The translations under genes were made by a program, and so were the position numbers. From contig NZ_LFMW01000007.1 of NCBI RefSeq assembly GCF_001050345.1, positions 124,001 through 188,000 of the forward strand: 64,000 bases of DNA, given 5' to 3'. The notes under the pieces are model-generated. The model was not told where the DNA came from, did not search any database, and was given only the letters and a program-made list of their open reading frames with translations. This stretch comes from Pseudomonas fildesensis (GTDB lineage: Bacteria > Pseudomonadota > Gammaproteobacteria > Pseudomonadales > Pseudomonadaceae). Shown one piece after another: positions 29,226 through 40,072 of this stretch. Every line of letters begins with the position of its first letter. Position 1 is the stretch's first letter.

Positions 29226-32200
29226 TCAGTTAGGCTTTTCGAATGGCTTGTCGAAGGTGATTTTCGGGTCTTTCCACGGCCCTTCCACTTTGTATTGCAC
29301 GCTGGCAAAGCGCGAGACACGGTCACCGATCAATTTATCGATCAAGAACAAAGCGCCACCAATGGCCGGCGCACCGACAATCAGCGCAGCGATCGGCAGG
29401 TTGTTGGTGACCGGCAGGGTCACCAACAGCTTGGCGTTAACACGATCAGCCACCAGGTCCAGGGTGCCATTAAGCTCCAGGTTGCTCGAAGGCCCGGTCA
29501 GGATGATCGGCTCACGGGTCACAAACACTCCGTTGCTGGCGGCCAGCAAACCTTTGACCCGGTCATAGCTCAAGCCCTTGCCAAGCAAGTCGGAGAAGTC
29601 CAGGCGCAGCCGGCGACCGATGGAGTTGAAGTTCAGCAGGCCGAACACCCGCAACGCCTGGGCGCCCCCTTCCACTTCAACAAATTGACCTTTGCGGAAG
29701 GCTGCATCCAGGCTGCCGGAGAAGCGCTTGGGCCCGACCCAGGCGGGCGAACCCGGCCAGCGGCCGTCCACATCCAGATGGAAGTCTTCGCTGGTGACAG
29801 TCGGTGCAAAGCCCCACCCCTTGAGCACATCAGCGATGTTCTTGCCGTCCAGGCGCCCCTTGTACCAACTGCTGCTGTCACCCGGCGCGCCTTCCCAACC
29901 GCCCGCGCCCTTGAGCTGAAGGCCCTTGAGGCCCAGATCCAGATTGTTGAAGGCCATGCCCTTGGCGGTTGGCCGGACTTTCAGCGACCAGGCCCCCACC
30001 AAGTCCGGCCCCTGGAACAGTTGATCGATGCTGATATCCAGCGCCGGAATGTCCTTAGGATCGATATCAGCCAGTGGGTCCGGCGCGTTTTCGTCTGCCT
30101 GTACGGTCGGGTCCACGGCCGGTAGTTTCACGTATTGCAGGTTGATGGCAATCGGCGCGCCCTTGGCATCAGGCAGGTTTACCGTGCCTTTGGCTTGCTG
30201 GCTGTCGAGTTGCAGGCCCCACGCGGTGGGTTTGCGGTCGAGTTGCAAGTTGACCTGGTCAAACTGCTTGCCAAAGCCGGTCAGCTTGCCCACCTTGAAA
30301 TCAGCACCGCTCAGCAGTTGTTTGGCGCTGCCGCCCGGGTCATTGCCGGCGTACTGGCTCACCAGCTTTTTCCACGGATCAATGTCCAGCTCCGAGAGCA
30401 CTCCACGAATGCGCAAGCCCTTGCCACCGGGCAGCACCGCGTCGCCATCGCCGAGGAACAGCTCGCCGCGACCGTCATTGAGTTTGTCCGGCGGCGCCGC
30501 AAAGGTGAAGTTCGCCAGCTCGCCGTAATCAAACCAATAACGACGCTCGGCGCCCTGCAAGGTCATGCGGAACACACTGTCACGGCCCTGGCTGGTCGGC
30601 ATGCCGAACGGCGCCGGCAGGTCCACGGCGACTCCTTTCAGATTGGAGCTGACCATCAACTGACTGTCGGCGCCGTCCAGATTGAGTTGCAATTGGTACG
30701 GAATATCACCGGACACCGGCAGCGGTTGGCCTACTTTCAACCAGTCCGTCAGCCGCTTGACCGTGACTTGGCCCTTTGCGATAACGCGAGTGCTGATGTT
30801 GCCCGGCTTGCCATCGGCAAAGATCTGCGCGGTGATCGGCCGGTCGAACGCCTGGGCGGTGATGTTCTGGCCGCTCAACCCCTTGGCACTGTCAAACCGG
30901 AATTCGCCCTTGAGCTGGTTCAAGTCAAGAGTCGGCTCGGCCAATTGCAGACGGGCCTTGTCGGTCTGGAAGTCCACCACAATCTTCGGTTCTGTGCCCT
31001 TGACCAGCGGAACATCCAGGTCGAGCTTGCCTTGCAGGTCGCCATCACCTTTCCAACCGGCGAAGGTCGACGCAGTCCCTATCGGGGCTTCCTGAAGGAT
31101 TTTCAGGCCATCACCCAAACCACCCGAAAACTCACCGGTGAGCAACAGGTGGCTGTCCTTGCCCGCAGGCGCGTGAGGAATATTGACGTAGACGTCCTTG
31201 ACCTTGGTGTCGAGCAACTGGCCCTTGCTGGCCAGGATGCGTACGCCGCTTTCCTCGACAAACACTTCGCCGTTGACCTTGCTCACATGCGGCCAGCCCG
31301 GCTGGAACGCCAGTTCGGCGTCATGCACCTTGAAGAACAGGCTGATATTGCGCGATGCCGGCAGCGCGTCGTGATCCAACGAGCCCTGGTACTGGAAGAA
31401 GCCTTGATCGACCGCGCCCTTGAGAATCGCGGTGCGCAGCCATTCGTCGAGAGCAGGGCTCAGCACCGCAGGCAAGTATTTAGGGGTGAAACGCCCGTCG
31501 CCGTCGACCATGCCGACACGCAGGTCCATGTAGTCTTCCTGGCTATGGTCGAAATGCAGGCGAATCAGGAAGTCGGCGGCCACCTTGCCTTCCTCACCCA
31601 GCACTTTGATATAGGGGGCGATCAGGGTGAAACCTTCTTTATCCAGCTTCCAGGTCAGCCGCGCATTGGCCTGGATGTACTGCCAGGGCTTGGCGAAGAT
31701 AGGATCGAGGTGTAGGGAAAAGTCCTTGCTGTCCATGCGCAACTCGCCATGGCCCAAGTCACCGCTGATGCTGCCGGACACATTCCGCGCAGCGGGCGCG
31801 CCAAAATACGCATCAAAACCCACGCGCTCCAGGTTGGCAGCAAAGCTGACTTTCTGATCGGTGGTGTCCTGCGGACGGAAATCCACCAGCACATTGCGCA
31901 GCAAGCCAGTGGCCTTGAGGTGTTCGATGGTTTTGGCGAAGCCTTCCGGCAATGGCGCCAGGGCATTCAGCAGCGGCGTAATCGGCGTGAGGTCCAGGCG
32001 ATCGGCCTGTAGTTTCCAGATTTCCTGCGCCTTATCGGTGGCCAGGCTCTGTTGCAATTGCAGGCGCGATTCCCAGCGGGTCTCCCCAAGGTTCATCGCC
32101 AGCGTATCGAATAGCACCTTCAGGCCCGTTTCACTGCGTTGCAGGTAAGCGGTCAGCGCGAGATTTTCGATACTCACGGGCTTGCGGTCGGCGTAGCTGC

Positions 32201-33041
32201 CCTTCACTTGCGGTGAGTTGAGGCGCACCACGGCACTTTGCACAGTGCCCTTGGCCCAGGTCAGCCAGAATTCGCCGCCGGCCTTGAACTGCGTGAGTTT
32301 CCATTGCTGAGTCAGCCTGGCCGGCATCCATTTGGCCCAATCACTCTGGGGCAGGCTCAGGTAGGCCTGGACTTCGCCGTCTTTCCATTGGCTCGCGCGA
32401 ATGCGGCTTTGCAGGCTCAGGGCCAGGGGCTGGCCATCGGGCAGGGTCAGGCGGGCATCCAGGCGTTGACGGCTAGAGCCGGTGTGAAGGCTCAGGCCTA
32501 CGTAAGTCAGGGTCAGCGGTGCCTGCTCGAACGGCTGCAGGGTCACTTGGCTATCGAGCAACGACACACGCTTGACCATTTGCATGCGCTCGAGCAACTG
32601 CTGCGGGTCCAGCGGCTGGTCATCTTGCACCGGCAACCCTTGCAGCGCCCAATGGCCGTCCTTGTCTTCCTTGACGCTCAATTGCAGTCCGCTGACTTCC
32701 AGGTGCGCAATCCGTACTTCGCGAGCCATGAGGCTGGCCCAGATATCCGGCACCACTTCGACTTGGTCCAGGCGCAAGGCACTGCTGCCCTGGCCGACCA
32801 TCACGTCGTGGGCCAGCAACACCGGCGCGAAACCGCTCCAGCGCCCTTCCAGGCTGCCGATGTGCAGCGGCATACCCACCGCAGCCTGGGCCTTGGCTTC
32901 GACTTCAGCACGGTATTCGGCCACCAGCGGCGTCAATTCACGACCCAGGCTCACGTATACGGCTGCCAATACCAGCAGCAAGGCGCACAGGCCCAGGCCC
33001 CAACGGGTCAAAGCGGCAAAAAAGCGTATTAGACGCTCCAT
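29226..33041 (-). CDS. yhdP: YhdP-family AsmA-like lipid transport protein
   Basis: A 1271-residue envelope protein with one N-terminal membrane helix (FAALTRWGLGLCALLLVLAAVYV) and a very long periplasmic beta-rich body. YhdP, with TamB and YdbH in E. coli, bridges the membranes and moves phospholipids to the outer membrane. Length and the C-terminal segment VSRFASVQYKVEGPWKDPKITF fit the TIGR02099 group. It stands downstream of rng on the same strand, as in other pseudomonads. Confidence 0.93.
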   Translation of the reverse strand: MERLIRFFAALTRWGLGLCALLLVLAAVYVSLGRELTPLVAEYRAEVEAKAQAAVGMPLHIGSLEGRWSGFAPVLLAHDVMVGQGSSALRLDQVEVVPDIWASLMAREVRIAHLEVSGLQLSVKEDKDGHWALQGLPVQDDQPLDPQQLLERMQMVKRVSLLDSQVTLQPFEQAPLTLTYVGLSLHTGSSRQRLDARLTLPDGQPLALSLQSRIRASQWKDGEVQAYLSLPQSDWAKWMPARLTQQWKLTQFKAGGEFWLTWAKGTVQSAVVRLNSPQVKGSYADRKPVSIENLALTAYLQRSETGLKVLFDTLAMNLGETRWESRLQLQQSLATDKAQEIWKLQADRLDLTPITPLLNALAPLPEGFAKTIEHLKATGLLRNVLVDFRPQDTTDQKVSFAANLERVGFDAYFGAPAARNVSGSISGDLGHGELRMDSKDFSLHLDPIFAKPWQYIQANARLTWKLDKEGFTLIAPYIKVLGEEGKVAADFLIRLHFDHSQEDYMDLRVGMVDGDGRFTPKYLPAVLSPALDEWLRTAILKGAVDQGFFQYQGSLDHDALPASRNISLFFKVHDAELAFQPGWPHVSKVNGEVFVEESGVRILASKGQLLDTKVKDVYVNIPHAPAGKDSHLLLTGEFSGGLGDGLKILQEAPIGTASTFAGWKGDGDLQGKLDLDVPLVKGTEPKIVVDFQTDKARLQLAEPTLDLNQLKGEFRFDSAKGLSGQNITAQAFDRPITAQIFADGKPGNISTRVIAKGQVTVKRLTDWLKVGQPLPVSGDIPYQLQLNLDGADSQLMVSSNLKGVAVDLPAPFGMPTSQGRDSVFRMTLQGAERRYWFDYGELANFTFAAPPDKLNDGRGELFLGDGDAVLPGGKGLRIRGVLSELDIDPWKKLVSQYAGNDPGGSAKQLLSGADFKVGKLTGFGKQFDQVNLQLDRKPTAWGLQLDSQQAKGTVNLPDAKGAPIAINLQYVKLPAVDPTVQADENAPDPLADIDPKDIPALDISIDQLFQGPDLVGAWSLKVRPTAKGMAFNNLDLGLKGLQLKGAGGWEGAPGDSSSWYKGRLDGKNIADVLKGWGFAPTVTSEDFHLDVDGRWPGSPAWVGPKRFSGSLDAAFRKGQFVEVEGGAQALRVFGLLNFNSIGRRLRLDFSDLLGKGLSYDRVKGLLAASNGVFVTREPIILTGPSSNLELNGTLDLVADRVNAKLLVTLPVTNNLPIAALIVGAPAIGGALFLIDKLIGDRVSRFASVQYKVEGPWKDPKITFDKPFEKPN

Positions 33042-33117
33042 GTCAGGCGACCCTCAAGACAGTAGTCGGACGGCAGATCAAGGTCTGCCGGGATCAACAA
33101 AAGAAAGCGAATGAGGA

Positions 33118-34575
33118 TCAGAGCAGCACCACGTCGTATTGTTCCTGGGAATACATGGTTTCGACCTGGAAGCGAATCGTGCGCCCGATAAACCCCTCCA
33201 GTTCGGCAACATTACCGGACTCTTCATCCAGCAACCGGTCGACCACTTTCTGGTTGGCCAACACTCTATAACCTTCGGCCTGGTAGGCACGTGCCTCCCG
33301 CAGGATTTCCCGGAAAATCTCGTAGCAAACGGTTTCCGGGGTCTTCAACTTGCCGCGTCCCTGGCAACTGCTGCACGGCTCGCACAGCACCTGTTCCAGA
33401 CTTTCACGGGTACGCTTGCGGGTCATCTGCACCAGGCCGAGCTCGGTGATACCGATGATATTGGTCTTGGCGTGATCACGTTCCAACTGCTTCTCGAGGG
33501 TCCGCAGCACCTGGCGCTGGTGCTCTTCGTCTTCCATGTCGATGAAGTCGATGATGATGATGCCGCCCAGGTTGCGCAGGCGCAGTTGCCGGGCAATCGC
33601 CGTGGCTGCTTCGAGGTTGGTCTTGAAGATGGTTTCTTCGAGGTTGCGATGGCCGACAAACGCACCGGTGTTGACGTCGATGGTGGTCATCGCTTCCGCC
33701 GGGTCCACGACCAGATAGCCGCCGGACTTGAGCGGCACTTTGCGGTCCAGGGCTTTCTGGATTTCGTCTTCGACGCCATAGAGGTCGAAGATCGGCCGCT
33801 CACCCGGGTAATGCTCCAGGCGGTCGGCAATTTCCGGCATCAGTTCGGCGACAAATTGCGTGGTGCGCTGGAAGGTTTCCCGCGAGTCGATACGAATTTT
33901 CTCGATCTTCGGGCTGACCAGGTCGCGCAGGGTACGCAGGGCCAGGCCCAGGTCCTCATAGATGACGCTTGGCGCGCCAATGGTCTTGATCTGTGCGCCG
34001 ATCTGATCCCACAGGCGCCGCAGGTAGCGGATGTCCATGAGGATTTCATCGGCACCGGCGCCTTCGGCGGCTGTGCGCAGGATAAAACCGCCGGCTTCCT
34101 TGATGCCCTCGGCGGCCACGCAGTCGCTGACCACCTTTTTCAGGCGCTCACGCTCGGCTTCATCTTCGATTTTCAGGGAAATACCGACATGGGCCGTGCG
34201 CGGCATGTACACGAGGTAGCGCGAAGGAATCGACAGTTGTGTGGTCAGCCGTGCGCCCTTGGAACCGATGGGGTCCTTGGTGACTTGCACCACCAGGCTC
34301 TGCCCCTCATGCACCAGGGCGCTGATGCTTTCGACCGCCGGGCCTTCGCGCAGAGAAATTTCCGAAGCATGGATAAACGCCGCACGGTCCAGGCCGATGT
34401 CGACAAAAGCCGCTTGCATGCCCGGCAATACGCGCACCACCTTGCCTTTATAGATATTGCCGACAATGCCGCGCTTCTGGGTGCGCTCGACGTGCACTTC
34501 TTGCAGAACACCGTTCTCTACCACCGCCACGCGCGATTCCATCGGCGTGATATTGATCAGAATCTCTTCACTCAT
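33118..34575 (-). CDS. rng: Ribonuclease G
   Basis: A 485-residue endoribonuclease of the RNase E/G family that matures 16S rRNA 5' ends and degrades some mRNAs. It has an N-terminal S1 domain (about 38-125, IVGNIYKGKVVRVLPGMQAAFVDIG), catalytic aspartates in IDVNTGAFVG and IIIDFIDMEDEEH, and the zinc-link cysteines in CEPCSSCQGRG. There is no RNase E-type scaffold tail. The ATG at 34575 matches the family N terminus MSEEILIN. It follows maf. Confidence 0.96.
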   Translation of the reverse strand: MSEEILINITPMESRVAVVENGVLQEVHVERTQKRGIVGNIYKGKVVRVLPGMQAAFVDIGLDRAAFIHASEISLREGPAVESISALVHEGQSLVVQVTKDPIGSKGARLTTQLSIPSRYLVYMPRTAHVGISLKIEDEAERERLKKVVSDCVAAEGIKEAGGFILRTAAEGAGADEILMDIRYLRRLWDQIGAQIKTIGAPSVIYEDLGLALRTLRDLVSPKIEKIRIDSRETFQRTTQFVAELMPEIADRLEHYPGERPIFDLYGVEDEIQKALDRKVPLKSGGYLVVDPAEAMTTIDVNTGAFVGHRNLEETIFKTNLEAATAIARQLRLRNLGGIIIIDFIDMEDEEHQRQVLRTLEKQLERDHAKTNIIGITELGLVQMTRKRTRESLEQVLCEPCSSCQGRGKLKTPETVCYEIFREILREARAYQAEGYRVLANQKVVDRLLDEESGNVAELEGFIGRTIRFQVETMYSQEQYDVVLL

Positions 34576-34645
34576 GGCTGGGTCTCGTTCAGGCGTTTTC
34601 ACAATAGTGACCGATCGCTTAAGGCTTGGCGCTGGAGTAAGGCGT

Positions 34646-35242
34646 TCAGCGCACGGTAAGGTTTTGCCAACAGGGTATGCCGAATTGGGCGAGCAGTTGC
34701 GCGGTTTCGCACACGGGCAGGCCTACCACAGCGGAATAACTGCCATTGAGCCCGGCGACAAATACCGACCCGAGCCCCTGGATAGCATAGCCGCCTGCCT
34801 TGTCCTGGGGTTCGCCACTGTGCCAGTAGGTTGTAGCCTCTTCGACAGAAATCCCACGAAAATGTACGCGACTGCTTACACATCGAGTTTCAGAGTGCAG
34901 GCCATCAGTCAGGGCAATGGCAGTAAGGACTTCATGCTCACGCCCCGCCAGGGCCATCAACATCGCCAGCGCATCCGCCTGGTCCACCGGCTTGCCAAGA
35001 ATCTGGCCGTCGACAATCACCGCCGTGTCGGCGCCCAGCACGCAGGCGTCCGAGGTTTGCTCAAGCGCAGTAAAACCCGCCGCCGCCTTGCCGCGCGCAA
35101 GGCGCTCGACGTAGGAAACGGCGGATTCATTAGTAAGGGGAGTTTCATCAATGGCGACGCTGACCACGGTGAAGGGCACACCAATCTGGGTCAGCAGTTC
35201 ACGCCGCCTGGGGGAGCCCGAGGCCAGATAAAGCGAATTCAT
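34646..35242 (-). CDS. maf: Maf-family nucleoside triphosphate pyrophosphatase (YhdE-like)
   Basis: A 198-residue house-cleaning pyrophosphatase acting on dTTP/UTP or modified nucleotides. The N-terminal [12 protein letters not shown] and the central [16 protein letters not shown] are family motifs. GGGAGAG precedes the ATG at 35242; a longer frame starts upstream but without a good site. Its place in mreBCD-maf-rng is the same as that of yhdE in E. coli. Confidence 0.93.
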   Translation of the reverse strand: MNSLYLASGSPRRRELLTQIGVPFTVVSVAIDETPLTNESAVSYVERLARGKAAAGFTALEQTSDACVLGADTAVIVDGQILGKPVDQADALAMLMALAGREHEVLTAIALTDGLHSETRCVSSRVHFRGISVEEATTYWHSGEPQDKAGGYAIQGLGSVFVAGLNGSYSAVVGLPVCETAQLLAQFGIPCWQNLTVR

Positions 35243-35293
35243 TGCAGACTCTCCCTGTAGGGTTCGATAACCAGGCAGAGCCTCGCAATCCAT

Positions 35294-35782
35294 TCAATTG
35301 ATTTTATAACGACGACTTAACCCACGCAGACCGAAACTGACCCATGGCCACAGCAGCGCACTGACCAGGGCCGGCAACACCAGCGCAAGAGTCGGCTGTC
35401 GGTTACCGGTGAGGGCACTGAGCCACAACTGCACCAACTGCGCCAGGCCGAAGATCACCAGGATCACCAGGCACTGTTGCCACATCGGGAACATGCGCAG
35501 ACGCTGCTGCAACGACAGCACCAGGAAGGTAATCAAGGTGAGGATCAACGCGTTCTGGCCCAGCAAGGTGCCATAGAGCACATCTTCCGCCAAGCCCAGG
35601 AACATGGCCGTGACCATGCCCACCTTGTGCGGCAGGTTCAGCGACCAGAACGCCAGCAGCAAGGCCAGCCACAGCGGACGCAGGATTTCCATGAATTGCG
35701 GCAGCGGCGAAACGCTGAGCAGCAAGCCGATGGCGAAGGTCAGCCAGACGAGCCAGCCATTACCTGAATGAGTACCGGCCAT
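35294..35782 (-). CDS. mreD: Rod shape-determining protein MreD
   Basis: A 162-residue integral membrane protein with about five helices, part of the elongasome with MreB, MreC, RodA and PBP2. The LFLGLAEDVLYGTLLGQNALIL-like segment (about residues 60-80) is conserved in the family. It starts at the last base of the mreC stop. Confidence 0.92.
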   Translation of the reverse strand: MAGTHSGNGWLVWLTFAIGLLLSVSPLPQFMEILRPLWLALLLAFWSLNLPHKVGMVTAMFLGLAEDVLYGTLLGQNALILTLITFLVLSLQQRLRMFPMWQQCLVILVIFGLAQLVQLWLSALTGNRQPTLALVLPALVSALLWPWVSFGLRGLSRRYKIN

Positions 35783-36918
35783 TATTCCTCCCTCTGCCGC
35801 GTGGTTGCCGGCGCAGCAGCCGGCGGCTTCACTGCGGGCGTCGTGGTAGCAGGCGTGGCGGCCGGCGTGGCGGCCGGCGGCTTGGTCGCAACCGGTTTCA
35901 CCGGGCGGGCGCTGTGAACGGCCGGTTTGATCGGTGTGGCCACTGGCGCGGCTGCCGCTGGGACTGTGGCCGCCGGTGTCGCGGGCGTTGCAGGCGCAGG
36001 TTTAGGCACTTTGGCGGGAATGATCGGCGCAGTGCCGTTTTGCTTGTCTTCCGCTTCCTGGGCCTGGGCGGCTGCGTTGGCGCGCTCTTCCGGGGTGCGG
36101 TTGTCGCTGAACACCAGCAGCAGATAGCGGCTGCGGTTGAGTGCGGCGGTGGGCACAGCACGCACGATAGCGAACGGCTGGCCGGAATCGTGGATCACTT
36201 CCTTGACCGTCGCCACCGGGTAACCCGCCGGGAAGCGCTGGCCCAGGCCGGAGCTGACCAGCAGGTCGCCTTCCTTGATGTCCGCAGTATCGGCTACGTG
36301 ACGTAATTCCAGACGTTCCGGATTACCGGTGCCGCTGGCAATCGCACGCAAGCCGTTGCGGTTGACCTGCACCGGAATGCTGTGGGTCGTGTCCGTCAAC
36401 AGCAATACCCGCGAGGTGTAGGGCATCAGCTCGACCACCTGGCCCATCAGCCCTCGGGCATCGAGTACCGGCTGGCCGAGAACCACACCGTCGCGCTCAC
36501 CCTTGTTGATGATGATGCGGTGGGTAAAGGGGTTGGGGTCCATGCCGATCAACTCGGCCACTTCGACCTTCTCGTTGACCAGCGCGGAAGAGTTGAGCAA
36601 CTCGCGCAGCCGAACGTTCTGCTCTGTGAGGGCCGCAAGCTTTTGCATGCGCCCCTGCAGCAGCAGGTTTTCAGTCTTGAGTTTTTCGTTCTCGGCGACC
36701 AGCTCGGTGCGGCTGCCGAATTGGCTGGCCACGCCCTGGTAGAGACGTTGCGGAAGGTCGGTGATCCAGTAGGTCTGCATCAACACCAGCGACATTTGGC
36801 TACGCACAGGCTTGAGCAGTGCAAAGCGGGCATCGACCACCATCAGCGCGACCGAAAGCACGACCAGCACCAATAAGCGCACGCCCAATGAGGGGCCTTT
36901 GGCGAAAAGCGGTTTAAT
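35782..36918 (-). CDS. mreC: Rod shape-determining protein MreC, probable AUU start
   Basis: Bitopic inner-membrane scaffold of the elongasome. I place the start at an ATT codon at 36918: GGGAGGAG lies six bases upstream, no ATG, GTG or TTG exists there in frame, and the resulting N terminus MKPLFAKGPSLGVRLL aligns residue for residue with E. coli MreC. The first conventional codon, TTG at 36888, would remove ten conserved residues and has no good ribosome binding site. A membrane helix follows (about 13-30), then a coiled coil (70-110) and the beta domains (120-275). The last 90 or so residues are Ala/Pro/Thr-rich low-complexity sequence. Confidence 0.9.
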   Translation of the reverse strand: MKPLFAKGPSLGVRLLVLVVLSVALMVVDARFALLKPVRSQMSLVLMQTYWITDLPQRLYQGVASQFGSRTELVAENEKLKTENLLLQGRMQKLAALTEQNVRLRELLNSSALVNEKVEVAELIGMDPNPFTHRIIINKGERDGVVLGQPVLDARGLMGQVVELMPYTSRVLLLTDTTHSIPVQVNRNGLRAIASGTGNPERLELRHVADTADIKEGDLLVSSGLGQRFPAGYPVATVKEVIHDSGQPFAIVRAVPTAALNRSRYLLLVFSDNRTPEERANAAAQAQEAEDKQNGTAPIIPAKVPKPAPATPATPAATVPAAAAPVATPIKPAVHSARPVKPVATKPPAATPAATPATTTPAVKPPAAAPATTRQREE

Positions 36919-37058
36919 AGGCCGCTCCTCCCAGGCAAATGTTCTCTTTATTCATACGGCATCTAACCGGCCTGGATGCAGATTGAAGAAGATAAACGCC
37001 AACAGGCAGCACTGCAAAGTGCTGCCTGCGGGCGAAACATGGGCAAACCAGCAAACAC

Positions 37059-38108
<1,050 letters not shown>

Positions 38109-38306
38109 CTAGGCAACGCGTGGGTAAAAAAGTGCGGCAAACTCTAACAACGACAGGGATTTTGGGCAAGGCGCCAATGTGCTAAATTGGCCGACTTTCT
38201 GTGCACCAACCCCCACAATCGCGGCCATATGACCGTAGAAATGCGGTAGTGTTCCTACAATCTAACACACGGACGCCCTCCGTTCTGTTTTCCACTGGAG
38301 AATCCC

Positions 38307-38594
38307 ATGGCGCTTGAACGCTCCGACGTGGAAAAAATCGCTCACCTGGCCCATTTGGACCTTGTTGAAGCCGATCTTCCACAGACCACCGCAGCCCTGA
38401 ACAGCATTCTCGGGCTGGCCGACCAAATGCAGGCCGTGAATACCGACGGCATCGAGCCCCTGGCTCACCCGCTGGAAGCCAACCAGCGCCTGCGCGCAGA
38501 CGTCGTGACCGAAGTTAATAATCGCGAGGCCTATCAGTCCATCGCGCCAGCGGTCGAAAACGGCCTGTACCTGGTTCCGAAAGTCATCGACTAA
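38307..38594 (+). CDS. gatC: Glu-/Asp-tRNA(Gln/Asn) amidotransferase subunit C
   Basis: A 95-residue subunit that stabilises GatA in the GatCAB complex, which amidates mischarged Asp-tRNA(Asn) (and Glu-tRNA(Gln) where GlnRS is absent). The N-terminal [12 protein letters not shown] and central [19 protein letters not shown] are typical. It starts the gatCAB operon, 16 bp before gatA. Confidence 0.95.
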   Translation: MALERSDVEKIAHLAHLDLVEADLPQTTAALNSILGLADQMQAVNTDGIEPLAHPLEANQRLRADVVTEVNNREAYQSIAPAVENGLYLVPKVID

Positions 38595-38610
38595 AGGGAA
38601 AGAGCCTGCA

Positions 38611-40062
38611 ATGCATCACATGACTCTGGCCGAGATCGCCCGCGGTCTCGCCGATAAAAAGTTTTCTTCCGAAGAGCTGACCAAGACCCTGCTGGCGCGT
38701 ATCAACGCGCTCGATCCCAAGGTCAACAGCTTCATCAGCCTCACCGAAGAGCTGGCCCTGAGCCAGGCCAAGGCCGCCGACGCCCGTCGCGCCAGCGGTG
38801 AGAACGGCGCGCTGCTGGGCGCACCGATCGCCCACAAGGACCTGTTCTGCACCCAGGGCATTCGCACCAGCTGCGGCTCGAAGATGCTCGACAACTTCAA
38901 GGCGCCCTACGACGCCACAGTGGTCGCCAAACTGGCCGCTGCCGGGGCCGTGACCCTGGGCAAGACCAACATGGATGAGTTCGCCATGGGCTCGGCCAAC
39001 GAGTCGAGCTACTACGGCGCAGTGAAAAACCCATGGAACCTTGAACACGTGCCGGGCGGTTCCTCGGGCGGTTCGGCTGCGGCCGTTGCCGCGCGCTTCC
39101 TGCCGGCCGCTACGGCCACCGACACCGGCGGTTCGATCCGCCAGCCAGCCGCGTTCACCAACCTCACCGGGCTGAAGCCGACCTACGGTCGCGTTTCCCG
39201 TTGGGGCATGATCGCTTACGCGTCGAGCCTCGATCAGGGCGGCCCCCTGGCACGCACGGCTGAAGACTGCGCAATATTATTACAAGGCATGGCAGGGTTC
39301 GATAAACAGGACTCCACCAGCATCGACGAGCCGGTGCCGGACTACAGCGCCAGCCTGAATACCTCGATCAAAGGCCTGCGCATCGGCGTGCCTAAAGAGT
39401 ATTTCAGCCCTGGCCTCGACCCGCGTATCGCCGAACTCGTGCACAACAGCGTCAAAGAGCTGGAAAAGCTCGGCGCCGTGATCAAGGAAATCAGCCTGCC
39501 GAACAACCAGCACGCGATTCCTGCGTACTACGTGATCGCGCCGGCCGAAGCCTCCTCCAACCTGTCGCGCTTCGACGGCGTGCGTTTCGGCTATCGCTGC
39601 GAGAACCCGAAAGACCTGACCGACCTGTACAAGCGCTCCCGTGGCGAAGGCTTTGGTGCCGAAGTGCAACGCCGGATCATGGTCGGTGCCTACGCCCTGT
39701 CGGCCGGTTACTACGACGCGTACTACCTCAAGGCGCAAAAGATCCGTCGCCTGATCAAGAACGACTTCATGGCTGCCTTTGAAGAAGTCGACGTGATCCT
39801 TGGCCCAACCACGCCGAACCCGGCCTGGAAGATCGGCGCCAAGACCGGAGACCCGATCGCCGAGTACCTGGAAGACCTGTACACCATCACCGCCAACCTC
39901 GCGGGCTTGCCGGGCTTGTCCATGCCTGCCGGTTTCGTCGATGGCCTGCCGGTCGGCGTGCAATTGCTCGCCCCGTATTTCCAGGAAGGCCGCCTGCTCA
40001 ATGTGGCGCACCAGTACCAGTTGAACACTGACTGGCACACTCGCACCCCTACCGGCTTCTGA
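38611..40062 (+). CDS. gatA: Glu-/Asp-tRNA(Gln/Asn) amidotransferase subunit A
   Basis: A 483-residue amidase-signature enzyme that releases ammonia from glutamine for GatB. The Ser-cisSer-Lys triad is seen as Lys76 in APIAHKDLF, Ser151 in [10 protein letters not shown] and Ser175 in [10 protein letters not shown]. It lies ten bases before gatB. Confidence 0.97.
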   Translation: MHHMTLAEIARGLADKKFSSEELTKTLLARINALDPKVNSFISLTEELALSQAKAADARRASGENGALLGAPIAHKDLFCTQGIRTSCGSKMLDNFKAPYDATVVAKLAAAGAVTLGKTNMDEFAMGSANESSYYGAVKNPWNLEHVPGGSSGGSAAAVAARFLPAATATDTGGSIRQPAAFTNLTGLKPTYGRVSRWGMIAYASSLDQGGPLARTAEDCAILLQGMAGFDKQDSTSIDEPVPDYSASLNTSIKGLRIGVPKEYFSPGLDPRIAELVHNSVKELEKLGAVIKEISLPNNQHAIPAYYVIAPAEASSNLSRFDGVRFGYRCENPKDLTDLYKRSRGEGFGAEVQRRIMVGAYALSAGYYDAYYLKAQKIRRLIKNDFMAAFEEVDVILGPTTPNPAWKIGAKTGDPIAEYLEDLYTITANLAGLPGLSMPAGFVDGLPVGVQLLAPYFQEGRLLNVAHQYQLNTDWHTRTPTGF

Positions 40063-40072
40063 GGAGAACACT

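Noticed and set aside
30135..31715. Plus-strand frame of 526 codons inside yhdP
   Set aside because: Antisense shadow; yhdP covers the region with full family features.
33139..34659. Plus-strand frame of 506 codons opposite rng
   Set aside because: Antisense shadow of a complete RNase G gene.
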